From Cryptomeria japonica (lineage: Eukaryota; Streptophyta; Pinopsida; Cupressales; Cupressaceae), in contig NC_081410.1 of assembly GCF_030272615.1 (NCBI RefSeq), forward strand, positions 261,192,437 to 261,256,436: a stretch of 64,000 nucleotides of DNA, read 5' to 3'. Position numbers and translations under genes: made by a program. The notes beneath the pieces are model-generated. The model searched no databases and had not been told where the DNA came from. It saw nothing but the letters and a program-made list of their open reading frames with translations. The first letter of the stretch is position 1, and each line of letters starts with the position of its first letter. Of the stretch, positions 1 to 11,405 are shown one piece after another.

Positions 1-379
1 CGTGTATCTTCTCCCTCTGGTTCATGCCTCTGCTCCTACCCCCATCTTGCATCATGCCTCTGCTTTGCTGCCCGATTGCGAACCTGACTTGTGCCATTTT
101 TTAAATGATTATACAAACCTAACTATGTTGTGCCAACAATTGTTGATTGATTGTTGTTTATGTTGATGACATTATTTTTGAAGGTAATAGTGGTGCAATG
201 TGTAAAGAGTTAGAGTCATGGGATGCATAAAGAGTTTGAAATGTTAATGCTTGTCGAGTTGTCATTCTTTTTTCATTTGCATATTTCTCAATAAAAAGGG
301 TATATTCATTTCTTAGACCAACTACATAAGAGAGATGTTGAGTAAGTTTAAGATGGAAGTAAAAACCGGTAAGTACATC

Positions 380-1110
380 TATTATTACTAGGTGTAAATT
401 GATCAAGGATAATGAGTTTTCTCTTACAAATTAGACCTTGTACAATTAAATGATTGGGAGTTTATTGTATGTTACTGGTTCTAGACTAGATATTATGCAA
501 GTCATGGGTATGGTTATTATATTCTAGGTTGTGGCAAAGAAAACTCATGTAAAAGAGGTGAAGAGGATATTTAGCTAACTTAAGGCAACAATGGAATTTG
601 GATTGTGGTATCCCAAGAGTAAAAATTTAAATCTATATAGGCATACACAAATGCAGATTGGGCTAAAAGTATAGATGGATGGAAGAGTACAAGTGGTGAA
701 GCTTTCTTTCATGGTGACAGTCTTATGTCTTGGTTGAGGAAAAATAAGGATTTAGTATCCATGTCTATTGAAGAAGTAAATTACATTGGAACATTTAAAT
801 TGTTGCACTCAGGTTTTATGGATGGACCAGAATTTGAAGGAGACAAAAGTATAGTTTGATGAATCTATTTCCATTCTTTATGATAATACAAGTGCCATAA
901 ACATTTCTAATAATTTAGTAATGCATTCAAGGACAAAAAATATTACAATTAAGTATCATTTTCTAATAGAGAAGGTTGCAAACAAAGAGGTGAAATTGGA
1001 GTATGTTTAGACTAAGGAGAAAATAGAAAACATTCTCACAAAACTTCTTCAAAAGGACAATTTTGAGTGCCTCTGATAGAAATTGGGAGTGGTTTCTCCC
1101 TCTTATTGAA
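380..1110 (+). pseudogene. Copia pol remnant: RT tail and RNase H
   Basis: Decayed C-terminal part of a Ty1/Copia polyprotein. Readable blocks in order, spread over more than one frame, are MIGSLLYVTGS, ATMEFGLWYPKS, KSTSGEAFFHGDSLMSW, a degenerate SIEEVNYIG, then YDNTSAINISNNLV and HSRTKNITIKYHFL. These match the end of RT, the RNase H domain and the conserved tail of Copia pol. At least two frameshifts (near 640 and 870) and several stops make it non-functional. The tail is followed by about 325 bases of 3' non-coding DNA, polypurine tracts and an LTR in the same orientation, so this is the 3' end of one element whose 5' part lies outside the window. Family assignment is firm; exact ends are approximate. 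Confidence 0.85.
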
Positions 1111-1434
1111 TCTAGAGGAAGTACAAGTTGAGGGGGATTGTTGACCCCCCTACTGGAAGTAGACTTGGTGGGCTTGCAAATTATTTCAGTTCATGATTTG
1201 GGGAAACATAAAAAGTGGACACGTTGATGAATTTTAAAACTCAAGATGAAAGGGGGAGTGTATCTGGAATGCTATATCTTTTAGATGAGATTTTGGTCCT
1301 TATCCATTGAAGTCAAAGGGGGAACCCAAAATGCTTCAAATGCTCAAAACATTCAATTATATCATGTAGGGGAAGTTTCAAATAAGTTTGGTTTGTGTTG
1401 ATGTGCTAAAAACATTTTGTTGTTTGCCATCAAT

Positions 1435-1449
1435 GACAAAGGGAGAGAT
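1435..1449 (+). other. Polypurine tract of the left Copia element
   Basis: GACAAAGGGAGAGAT sits directly before a sequence matching the start of Copia LTRs seen elsewhere in the window. Similar tracts occur upstream at 1128-1138, 1248-1260 and 1312-1324. A polypurine tract primes plus-strand DNA synthesis next to the 3' LTR. Confidence 0.6.
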
Positions 1450-2770
1450 TATTGACTATATGTTGTCATTAATGTCAAAGGTCTATCAAAGGAGTTTAGT
1501 TAGTGTCAAAGGAGCTCAGTGTGGATTCAGATCAAAATATAGTTGTATAGAAACAACTTTCCTAATGTCCATGCCTGAGCATTTTAGTTCTAGAGGTATA
1601 ATGACAAGTTGTGAAATTAGTTATAGTATGATTGCATTATCATCTTGTATCTATTCTAGGTGGTGAAAGTGATTTAAAAGTATTTACAATATGTTATTGA
1701 GGTTTGTTTCTCAGGTACTATTTTACACTATTAACTTGTTTTGTTCCATATTGTACCACACTTGAGAATTATGACCTATGGTTTGGAAGGATAATATGTC
1801 TACACATTTCCAGTCAAATTCCAAAGTTTTAGGAGTTGAGCATTAGTGAACATAAAGTTAGAAGTGATAGAATGGTCACTATACTAGTGGGCCAATTGGG
1901 TTGATGTTTCAGTTTGATGTGCCAAAGGTGTGTAACATGTGCTCACCCAATATATTATGTGGCTGACTGTTATGACTAGATAAGTCTACATTGAGAAACA
2001 CATAACATGTTGTTTCTTCTAGAGTAATCTATGGGCTTTCAGACCTAGCCTATTACACATTTGGTTAAATGTTATTCTTTTGGCCAACTTGCAGATGCAA
2101 TATTTTTTTCTTAGGCCAACATGTGAATGTGTATGTGAATGCAATAATCATTGTAACACACACATAGTGGATCTAGGTTCATTTCTAGTGTGTTTGTTAT
2201 TGTCATATCCAATAATTGAATGATTTATGTGTAGCATGTAGGTGATGCTACGTGAGTTGCATCCCAATCATTGTGTGTTTTCATTAGAATGTCATATGCA
2301 TTGTGTGAGGAGGTTTTGAAGGATATTTAGATCAAAAGTAAGTTGTGTATTCAGTCTTGAAGGTCTATAATTCATGTCTTTAATTTGTATTCCTGGTGGG
2401 ATTAGTGTCTCACTTGCTGAGTTGGTGCTCAAATCTTGGAGTAGGGGATTGGTGTCTTTGATAGGTTGTTGCCTAGTTCATATTGTAAATTCCATTATTA
2501 TATTCCCGCTTTACAAGGCTAGATTTGGCCTATAGATCCAAGTAGTTATTCATTGTGGTTTTCCCCTTTCTAGGTTCCAACAAAAATCTAGTGCTCTCAC
2601 GTGTCGGTGTGTCTTTATGGTTTGATAAATTACTTTATCATTAAGGAAATATTAATGGATGGTGCTATGATATTTTGGATGCATACATGGGAATGTTATT
2701 AATGACAATTAATGTTTAATCAAGTTAAAATTTGCATATATTGATTCACCCCCCTCTAACATCCCATTAG
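1450..2770 (+). mobile_element. Degraded Copia 3' LTR
   Basis: Starts TATTGACTATATG (expected TGTTGAC, with one G-to-A change) right after the PPT, followed by TTGTCATTAATGTCAAAGG, which matches the starts of the LTRs at 38,935, 53,468 and 58,506. Near its right side are the block GTGGTTTTCCCCTTTCTAGG and, at about 2743, GATTCACCCCCCTCT. Both are recurring features of the 3' part of the other Copia LTRs here. The right end is approximate and no target duplication was found. Confidence 0.5.
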
Positions 2771-2918
2771 TTTAGATTATCTAAATTATACACTGATAAT
2801 TATTTTCCTTATTTAATGAAATTAATTCTAATTATCAAAATTTAGGTAAAATTGATTACTTAAATATTGATTATGTAGATAATGATGGCTACATACTAGC
2901 ACCATAATGACTCAATTA

Positions 2919-4860
2919 TGAACATGCACTACAAATATTGTATACCTGAAAGATGGTTAGATGTCAATTAAGAGCAAATATAACAAGCATACCAATGAAA
3001 CATTATATGTGAAGGATCTAAGAGTAAAATAAATCAAACCAATAATCCTCTCAAAAACCATTCCATTGTTCTCTGTCTCATAGGATTCCTCAAGTCATGG
3101 TTGCTCTCAGATCATTGAGCAACTGACCTTTAGAATGACAACTCTAAGAACGAGTGATATGTGATGAAAATGATCTATATGCAATGCATTCTAGATCTAT
3201 AAGATTATAACAAAGCTAGCTATGATGAAGATTATGCTATGATAAAGAAACTAAACATGTTATGATATTGATATTATGCTATGCTAACATGATATATGAT
3301 ATGATAATAATAAAAATGCTTCTAAATGCTTAAGCTTATGATTGAGACAAAGAGAGGCAAAATATGGATTCTAAGACTAAGACTTGGTGATCCCTCACAA
3401 TGAAGAAGTGAGTCATATTTATAGAAGAATTAGGGAATTGGATGGTTAAATTTGGATTATCTTAACAAGGGCTAGGATTGTATGAACCTCAATTCATGTG
3501 ATACTTTCAAATCAATCACATGTTGACAAATGTAAACATGAGAAGGCTTGACAAGAGAGAGAGGGGGCATTAAATGCTTGAGGGACATGATGGCTACCCT
3601 AGGGGGTTTGGTTAGGGTTGAGTTAGTGGATAATACTTTTATCCAAGGGATAAATAGACATGCAAAGGTTAAAGGATAACCATAGTCAAAGCAATGAATG
3701 CTTGAAGAGACATGTGGGTTAAAGGGATGGTTTAATTGGAGAGAAAGTCTATAACCAAGGGTCACAAGTGGGTTAGTTTTAAGACTTTAATGGTTTATGA
3801 AGACTTTGAGGGTTAACTTGTTGAATAAATAAAGCCTTTGATTCTTTGAAAAGTGACTCCTTCCTAATTCCTTTGTTTAGGATTGTAGAAATGTTTAGGA
3901 GAAGATTATACTTAATTAGAAGGGATTAGAAGAATATAGAAGAAGGGTTAGTGTGCAAGTGGATTTTGTAGGAGAATGCAAGTGGGAGGGATTTTTAGGA
4001 TTTTAATTGAAAATAATTAATTTATTTCAATTTATGGGTGCAACTTGCATGAGAGAATGTGAATTTTGGATTTTATTTAAACGAGAAAAAAGGGGGATAA
4101 AGTGTTAAATGCTTGAAGACTTGAAGGAAGTCATTAGAGGCTTGAGAAGCCTCTAGAATGAAACCATTAAAGGTTTGAAGACTTTAAGGGAAAACATTAA
4201 AGGTTTGAGAAGTCTCTAGAATGAAACTATTAAAGGATTGAAGACTTTAAAGGAAGCCAATAAAGGTTTGAGTTGATGGGTTTTGGGTTAACTTTGGTTT
4301 AGGAATGTGAAAACCATTAAAGGGTGATTAGGCTAATAATAGAGGTTTAGACATGATTAGGAGAAATGTTAACTTGCAACTTGTATTTTCTAAAAAGTGC
4401 AAGTGGGGGAGGGATTTTAGGAATTTAAATAAATATTAATTTATTTAAATGTGAGAAAGGGGATTTTAAGGATTTAAATAAACATTAATTTATTTAAACG
4501 TGAGAGATAGGATTTGGGGATTTTAAATAAATATCAATTTATTTAAATGTGAAGGAGGATTTAATTAAACAAATATAATTTATTTATTTAATTAATGGTC
4601 TAAATTTGGTTAAGTGAATTAAATCAAATAAATTGAATAATTTATTTAATTAATAGGAGAAGAAGGTTGGGATGAATTAATTAAATGTTAATTTAATTAA
4701 TAGTTGGAAAAGGGGAAATGATTAATTAAATATGAATTTAATTAATAGTTGGAAAAGGGGAAATGATTAACTAAATGTGAATTTAATTAATAGTTGGATG
4801 AGTGATAATTAAACAAATATAAAACTCATTTAATCAAGTGGACAAAAATAGGTGTCTACA
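2919..4860 (-). mobile_element. Tat-like gypsy LTR (3' LTR of a minus-strand element)
   Basis: Read on the minus strand it begins TGTAGACACCTATTTTTGTC at 4860. It continues through AT-rich TTAATTAAATAAA blocks, CACTTGCA and CCTAATCA blocks, a TATA box and the sequence about TTCTTCATTGTG. It follows the same order of blocks as the complete Tat LTR at 17,882-19,356, though strongly diverged. The minus-strand sequence just outside its start is a polypurine tract, so this is the 3' LTR. The left limit near 2919 is a guess from LTR organisation. Confidence 0.65.
3416..3423 (-). promoter_or_regulatory. Candidate TATA box in the minus-strand LTR
   Basis: TATAAATA on the minus strand, at the position equivalent to the TATA box of the Tat LTRs (18,862 and 36,066), downstream of the conserved CATCCA block. 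Confidence 0.5.
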
Positions 4861-4874
4861 TTTTGCCCCTCTGT
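4861..4874 (-). other. Polypurine tract of the minus-strand Tat-like element
   Basis: The minus strand reads ACAGAGGGGCAAAA immediately before the LTR start TGTAGACACC. The complete Tat element has the near-identical AAGAGGGGCAAA before its 3' LTR at 35,129. Confidence 0.7.
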
Positions 4875-5274
4875 GAAGTGATGTGTGACCACACGTTGAT
4901 TCAAAGAAAATTTGCCTAATGATGCTGATAAATTTTTTGATTTTCCCTAGATGCTGATGGTTGGATAATGATGTGATGATGCCACCTCGAGAGATGAATA
5001 AGATAGATTTATGCAGTATTCAGGATTTGGACAATCGATTCATTTCTCGATTAAATACTTGATGTTGCTAATTAACTTGATATGATCTCCCAATAAAATG
5101 CCAATTTCTTGATTGCATTGATGTTTTTGTTTAGTTAGATGATTGAATGAGTTTGGTCGCCCTCATGATTGATGAGTGCCAATGATATAAACTCATGATT
5201 TGATAGGTTTGATTGATTGTATGACCTCATGATTGATGAGAGTCATTGATAGGTTAGGTTTGACTGACCTCCTG

Positions 5275-5860
5275 ATTGATAAGAGTTTATGATAGAAACT
5301 CCAATTTTGATGATTTCATGATCATGCAAATGATGGGATAGGATTGATGAACCTTTTATTGATAAGAGTTTATGATAGAAACTCCAATTTTGATGATTTC
5401 ATGACTGTGCCACTTATAGGATAGGTTTGAGGTTGATTGATTGAGAGACTTCGTCACTGATAGGTTAGGTTAGATTAACCTCCTGATTGATAAGAGTTTA
5501 TGATAGAAACTCCAATTTTGATGATTTCATGACCTTGTCACTGATAGGTTAGGTTTAATGAATCTTTGATTGATAAGAGTTTATGATAGAAACTCCAATT
5601 TTGATTATTTTGTGACTGTGCCACTGATAGGATAGATTTGATAAACCTTTGAGTGATAAGGGTTTATGATAGAAACTCCAATTTTTATGATTTCGTGATT
5701 GTTCTACTAATATGATAAATTTGATGAACTTTTGATTAATAAGAGTTTATGATAGAAACTCCAATTTGATGATTTTGTGATTGCGCCATTGATAGGATAG
5801 ATTTTGATTGATAAGAGTTAAGGATATTAACTCCAAATTTGATGATTGCATGAATTCGTC
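5275..5860. repeat. Minisatellite with ~82-bp unit, seven copies
   Basis: The core TTTATGATAGAAACTCCAAT recurs with its AACTCCAA at about 5297, 5379, 5508, 5591, 5673, 5757 and 5829. That is spacing of 82-84, with one 129-bp step and a final short step. Each copy is followed by a GATTT(C/T)(A/G)TGA block and a CACTGATAGG block. The period is not a multiple of three and the units contain stops, so it is not a protein repeat. Confidence 0.85.
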
Positions 5861-6065
5861 ACTGATAGGTGCTCAAAGAGATTGATTAAGATCTAAAGTG
5901 AGTGGATAGGATAACTGATTGATTGAATTGATCGATTGATAGATAATTGGCTTTTTGTTGATATCACATTCCAAGAAGATTTAGATATGTTGATGTTGGT
6001 GCATCCAGGGGAGCAACAAGGTGATTTGATATTCTTATGTATGATGATGTGTAACTAATATGCAA

Positions 6066-6160
6066 TGATGATGATGATGATAATGATGATAATGAATGCA
6101 ACTAAATGCAATTATGATAATGAATGCAACTAAATGTAAGGATGATAATGAATGCAATGT
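6066..6160. repeat. GAT/ATGATA microsatellite with GAATGCAACTAAATG repeats
   Basis: A run of GATGATGATGATGATAATGATGATAAT units, followed by three copies of a short unit containing GATAATGAATGCAA. Confidence 0.8.
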
Positions 6161-9120
6161 TGTCATTCTGTTGGTCAATTGTTTGTGCCCTTTTTATCAT
6201 CATTGGGCTTGTAAAAATGTTGAAAGTTAGTACAAACATCGATGGTATGATTGAACCATGATGACCTGAGTATAACTTACATGGATTTTGATATTGCAAG
6301 ATAACACAAGCACCGAGGTATAATTGAACCAAGCTGACCTAAGCATTGTTTGCATAAAACATACAAGAGTTAACCATTAGCATATGCAAATCTGAAATGT
6401 ATTCAATGATATGTTTCCAATCATGTCTTGCAGAAAATTTGCATATTACAAATGATCTACTCACAAATAACGGACAAAGAAAATATCAGATTCCTTCTTT
6501 TCTTCTCTATTTCAATACATCTGTGAGTTGCTCAGTAGATCTGATAACCAAAAATCAAAATTCAAATAGTTGGATCTCCATGCCAAAGTGAGAAAATCAT
6601 GATTCAGAATAGATCATCCATCTTGTTATGTTTTATCGATCCGGATGTTGAGTCTGACAAATGGATTTGAAAATTGTGTCCCATGTTAGATGTTGAGTTG
6701 CGTTTCGATTCTTATTTTGGGGTGTTGCCTTATTGCTGATTGCTTGTTTGTTGAATCCTAAAGCGGATTGTTTCCCCCCCATTGAGTTCAAGATTTTTCC
6801 CCCAGTCTTGACACAACCTTTTATTATGGATATAAATAATGATCACCAAGCCATGGTGAGGCGTTGTTGTGATGTTGAGATATATACGAGGCTTTTTATT
6901 ATGAAATATGGATAATGATAGAAAAAATAGAATATATAATATGTGTACCAATAGATGGAAGAGATGATCTATCACAAATAGTGCATGTTGCCAGGTTTTC
7001 AATACTTTCTTTTATGAAGCACCTTTTTGATTTTTTTTTAATCTTTTGATTGACTTTTTTTTTGTTGTATTTTTATTTACAAGAGACGAAACATGTTCTG
7101 GCATCAATTGATAAAGGTAAGGATAAATAGGACAAAATCCAGTAGCCATATTGATCTATGTCATTGTTTTGATTGCTCGATGATCGATAGTAATGTCTGG
7201 TTTCAAAGAGTGAGTGCCCCGCGTAAGACCGATCCGTTTGGTTTTAAGTGTACCATTCATTGTATAAGACATGTTGATGTTGATAGATTTTGATCGATGG
7301 ATTGATTAACAAGACATATGATTAGTTTGATTGTAGACAAACATGATTATATTTTATTGATCATATTATGAATTGATGAATGAACTATTGAGGTGGAAAT
7401 GGATGGGAGAAAGATGGAGATAGCTTATTATGGAGCATGAAGGGACGTATCAAGAGCTTTTTGAAATCATGTTTTTCTTTGTCCTTAGTTTTGATTAAGA
7501 TCAAGGATGGAAAAGGGGATATGGATGTAGATAGGATATGGATAGGAGAAGAAAGATCATAGAGAATAATGGGTGATGGAAGTAATGAATAGATAGGATA
7601 AGGAATAAGGACTAGAGGGCATGGATAAGGTGAAGCAAGATCATAGGTATGATGGATTTAGATAAGGTAATGGACATTGGAGGAAGGATAATGGGAGATG
7701 TGGTAGGAAGAATAGAGTAGATGAAACTTCCCCCCAAGTATAGAGGTCTCCATTTGCAAAAGGGCGATATGTGAGATTGTCACAACGTCTAGTGCCATTT
7801 GAATAAGTGTTCCTGAACATTTCAAAGATAGAGACCCAAATCACACTTAGAACCTCCAGAAAATTCAACCGAACATATCTAGCGACTAGGAAACATACTC
7901 AAAAGGGAAGAAGAATCCCAAACTAAACCAAGGTACTTAGTCTTTGATTACCCATGTGTGTGCAAGTGGGTTCATTCTGGCTCCTATGATCATTGTAATA
8001 TTTAGAATCCAACGTGACTAGCTACATGAGTTACCCTGACTTCAAAAGCATCTTGGATAGAGCCTCACTTCCAACAAGCATCCATAGCTCCAACAAGGTT
8101 ATCATTGTAATCTCATGAATATTGCTCCATTGCTAACCAGGCGTCTATAGCCCCGATGGAGTTACTTGCACGTTCTCAAAGCCAAGCATTTTGATATTGC
8201 ATTTTAGCTCTTTTTTTTTTTTTGTTCTCTTGTTTGGATCTTTTGATATTGATTTTTCTCTTTGTTACCGGCTCTTTTGTGCATTGGCTCGTAAGAAATG
8301 AAGTTCACGTGGGTTTGAGAGTTACTGAAGTAGGATTTTATATTTTTCACTAGCCATGTCTTCGACTAAGAGATCTGAATGATTATAGAGCAATTGATTA
8401 AGTGTATGAAATATAGTAATCAGAAGATTTTGGCATGATGATAAAATAAGTGATTCTCTTTCCAAATCAAGTATGTATCCCAACCAAAAGATAGTGTTAA
8501 AGAGGAAGAACCTCAGATTATGAAGCGTTTCATTAATAGATATCTAGAAAATGGATTGAACATAAGATGGAGTGTGGGTAAGCATGTGAGAAAATGACAC
8601 AAACACCTATCTCATAGATGAAAGATATATGCAAATTACTGAAGGGAGGGATGAAAGGATGGAAAATAGGTTTTGGATAATAGATAGTATGTTGGAAGAT
8701 TTGCGCAAGGATAGATGGAAATGTCTTCAAGATGATTGTTGGCACACACCTTGAGAGGTGGTGGAGTGATTAAGGAAACATGGATTTTAGATTTTTATAT
8801 TTTCAAGGAGGACCGGATGTGGATTTCAGGACATAAGGACCCAAAATGGATTAAGGACATGATAGAAAAATATATTTGGAAAGTGGGAGACATATAGATA
8901 GACGATTGAAGGAAGTTTTTGGAGCAACAAGGCTAGATGCCAATTTTGATTTTTCTTTGGATTATAATGCTTTTATGGCAATCCACATTGATTTTGAATT
9001 TTCTTTTTTCTTTTTGGTTCTTTGGAATGCACTGCTTTTATGAGCAACTTAGGAAGCCACATAGTATTTGATTTTTCCTTTTTCTTAAAGGGCTTTTGTA
9101 TCCTTTTGGATATTGATTTT
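6161..9120. other. No recognisable gene
   Basis: AT-rich sequence with poly-T runs (7027-7070, 8205-8225). GGATAGGA-like purine repeats occur around 7500-7680. Only short chance open frames are present. I see no protein family motif on either strand. By position it belongs to the interior of the minus-strand Tat-like element. Confidence 0.5.
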
Positions 9121-9747
9121 TTATTTATTTTGGATCAGATTTTTCTTTGATTTGACACATCTTTTAGATTGGACATGTTGATCTTTGGATGTATGTGGAT
9201 ATTTAGGCTCATGGAATTTATCCTTGACATCCAAATTTCTTCCAAAGGGAATGGGATTCATGGATGTATATGAATGATATGGATATATTTTGGATGGGTT
9301 GATGTAAGGTCCTAAGATGGATGGAAGGAAGGAAGGCTTTGACTTTGGAATGAAAGGACCTAAAATGGATTTGGAGGATGAAGGGGGATGTTTATGTGGG
9401 GATTTAGAAGAAGGGATACCTTGATCTTGACCTAGAATAGGATCATTTGAGTTTGTGCTTTTCTCTTGATTTTGAATTGGATCATTGCAAGAGATGGAAG
9501 GTATATCATGATCTTTCTTGGGAAGTGGATGTTGAAGGACACTCTTCTCTTTAGATGAAAGGGGATCATTATGGATGGAATACCAAAAGATTAGGGGATC
9601 ATCGTAAGATTCTTGATAGGTGGGATTTTGATCGAAAATGGGATTAGATTGGAGAGTCATGATATCTTGATCTTGATTTATGCTAGGACTTATTTCCTTT
9701 GACTTTGGATTATCCTCTTTGTCAATCAATGGTAAATGGTCATACAA
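9121..9747 (-). CDS. Uncharacterised open frame, Ser/Pro/Asp/Lys-rich
   Basis: An open frame of 208 codons on the minus strand ending at a TAA. It has no upstream ATG at its left limit (the frame opens at TTG); the first internal ATG is about 30 codons in. The predicted product is hydrophilic and rich in S, P, D, K and Q, with an approximate internal repeat SILGPFIP / SILGPYINP. There is no membrane segment, cysteine cluster or catalytic motif. It lies inside the interior of the minus-strand Tat-like element, where gag would be expected, but shows no gag motif. It is the only long open frame in about 6 kb of decayed sequence. I do not recognise it; it may be chance, an accessory ORF, or a relic. 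Confidence 0.35.
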   Translation of the reverse strand: MYDHLPLIDKEDNPKSKEISPSINQDQDIMTLQSNPIFDQNPTYQESYDDPLIFWYSIHNDPLSSKEKSVLQHPLPKKDHDIPSISCNDPIQNQEKSTNSNDPILGQDQGIPSSKSPHKHPPSSSKSILGPFIPKSKPSFLPSILGPYINPSKIYPYHSYTSMNPIPFGRNLDVKDKFHEPKYPHTSKDQHVQSKRCVKSKKNLIQNK

Positions 9748-10269
9748 GTGATGAAGATTATTTTAAACTTTGATCCTTGTTGGGAGTGCCAATTTGTTAT
9801 GAGATACTTAAGTTTTAATAGGAAAGATCCTCCCTATTGATTAGACTTAGTTAATCTAATTTGGAGCTTTGTTTCATGATGAAGGATGATGCATCCTTAT
9901 AGTGAAACATTGCTAAAAATCAGAGATTAGATTGCGAATTGAGCATGTAAGTTTGTTTGATCTAAGTTTATTTGGATGGTTGCACTTGTGATATTCTAAA
10001 TCTCTTGTGTTTAAGCTGAAACTGATATTTTTGATGACTGAAAAAGGACAACTCAGAAAAGGGTATCTAAAAATGTTTCCAGTTTTTTGAGAAAATATCT
10101 AGTTTTCTCTCCTTTTCTAGTGATGACAGCTTGATGCACTAAAATAGATAATAAATGCACTAAAAGATTTATTGAATGCACTATTATGGATCCTCAAAGT
10201 GCTATGCTACCCTATGTATGGCTAAACTAGTGGTAATTTTCTCCTGGTGGTTGAAAATTTTGTGTTCCT

Positions 10270-10395
10270 GATGTGCTATTATTTTCCTCAGATATACTAA
10301 TGTTTGTCTCTAATGCGCTAATGTTTGTCTCCGATGCGCTAATTTTTGTCTCCGATGTGCTAATGTTTATCTCTGATGTACTAAACTGCTCCGCA
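10270..10395. repeat. Six tandem copies of a 21-bp unit
   Basis: Units start at 10,270, 10,291, 10,312, 10,333, 10,354 and 10,375 at exact 21-bp spacing. The consensus is GATGCGCTAATGTTTGTCTC plus one base. On the minus strand the units stay open and read as a heptapeptide repeat close to SETNISA. The core TAGCGC resembles the AGCGCT motif in the leader of the Tat element. Confidence 0.85.
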
Positions 10396-10647
10396 ATTGA
10401 AAGTTTTGACAAACTTGACTATGTTTTTGAAAAATTATGAACATTTGATAAATGATCTTTCTGAAAAATGATTAAAACACAACAAGTAAGAAGACAATTT
10501 GTTTTTGTCTATAATCTAAACAATGAGTGTATGTTTGATAGGATCTTTTCAAATCCCCATTTGTTTTCATTGGTTTGAACATAAATACATATCAATCAGA
10601 CTCTTTAATCTCAAGGGTCATCAATACTAACAACAACTCACATCTTG

Positions 10648-10725
10648 ATAATTAATAGTTGGATGAGTGATAATTAAACAAATATAAAATTCATTTAATC
10701 AAGTGGACAAAAATAGGTGTCTACA
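10648..10725 (-). mobile_element. LTR-terminus fragment of the Tat-like family
   Basis: About 78 bases nearly identical to the outer end of the LTR at 4783-4860. It ends on the plus strand with AATAGGTGTCTACA. The match stops abruptly to the left at ATTAATTA. It forms the start of the first unit of the tandem repeat that follows. Confidence 0.75.
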
Positions 10726-11405
10726 AATATATGTGATGACATGAACACACATATACTTATGATCACCAAGAATTATTATGCACATCATGACAATGAGTAA
10801 TGTTTCTTTCATACATATTCAAAATGCATATATACAATTATATTATTACATATGATCATATAGGCATATGTATATGTATACATTATACACATACATACAT
10901 ACGTAGAGTTGGATGAGTGATAATTAAACAAATTTAAAATTCATTTAATCAAGTGGACACAAATAGGTGTCTACAAATATATGTTACGACATGAACACAC
11001 ATATACTTATGATCACCAAGAATTATTATGTACATCATGACAATGAGTAATGTTTCTTTCATACATATTCAAAATGCATATATATAATTATATAGTTACA
11101 TATGATCATATATGCATATGTATATGTATACATTATACACATGCATACATACATACATATAGTTGGATGAGTGATAATTAAACAAATATAAAATTCATTT
11201 AATCAAGTGGATAGAAGTAGGTGTCTACAAATATATGTGACGACATGAACACACATATACTTATGATCACCAAGAATTATTATGTACATCATGACAATGA
11301 GTAATGTTTCTTTCATACATATTCAAAATGTATATATACAATTATATTATTACATATGATCATAGACACATATGTATATGTATACATTACACACATACAT
11401 ACATA
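10650..11405. repeat. Three tandem units of ~250 bp, each headed by an LTR end
   Basis: AGTTGGATGAGTGATAATTA begins at 10,657, 10,917 and 11,161. Each unit carries the ~70-bp LTR-end sequence (closing GTGTCTACA). After it come a GACATGAACACACATATACT block, GATCACCAAGAATTATTATG and a TATGTATATGTATACATTA/CATA-rich stretch. Units differ mainly by length of the CATA tract. The LTR terminus has become part of a satellite-like unit. Confidence 0.9.

Larger units (their letters stand above)
4861..10640 (-). mobile_element. Largely non-coding internal region of a Tat-like element
   Basis: This 5.8-kb stretch follows the PPT and 3' LTR of a minus-strand element and has no gag, protease, RT or integrase motif in any frame. 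It holds an 82-bp minisatellite, a GAT microsatellite, one open frame of about 200 codons (9121-9747, minus) and a 21-bp repeat at 10,270. The pattern fits a large non-autonomous LTR derivative. I could not find a convincing 5' LTR or primer site at its right end, so the extent is inferred. Confidence 0.4.

Noticed and set aside
1388-1666. Plus-strand open frame of 92 codons
   Set aside because: Lies across the PPT and start of a Copia LTR; chance frame.
9795-10725. Possible 5' LTR (TGTTATGAG ... GTGTCTACA) of the minus-strand Tat-like element
   Set aside because: Only its last ~78 bases match the 3' LTR at 2,919-4,860; the rest shows no resemblance, so it is not reported as an LTR.
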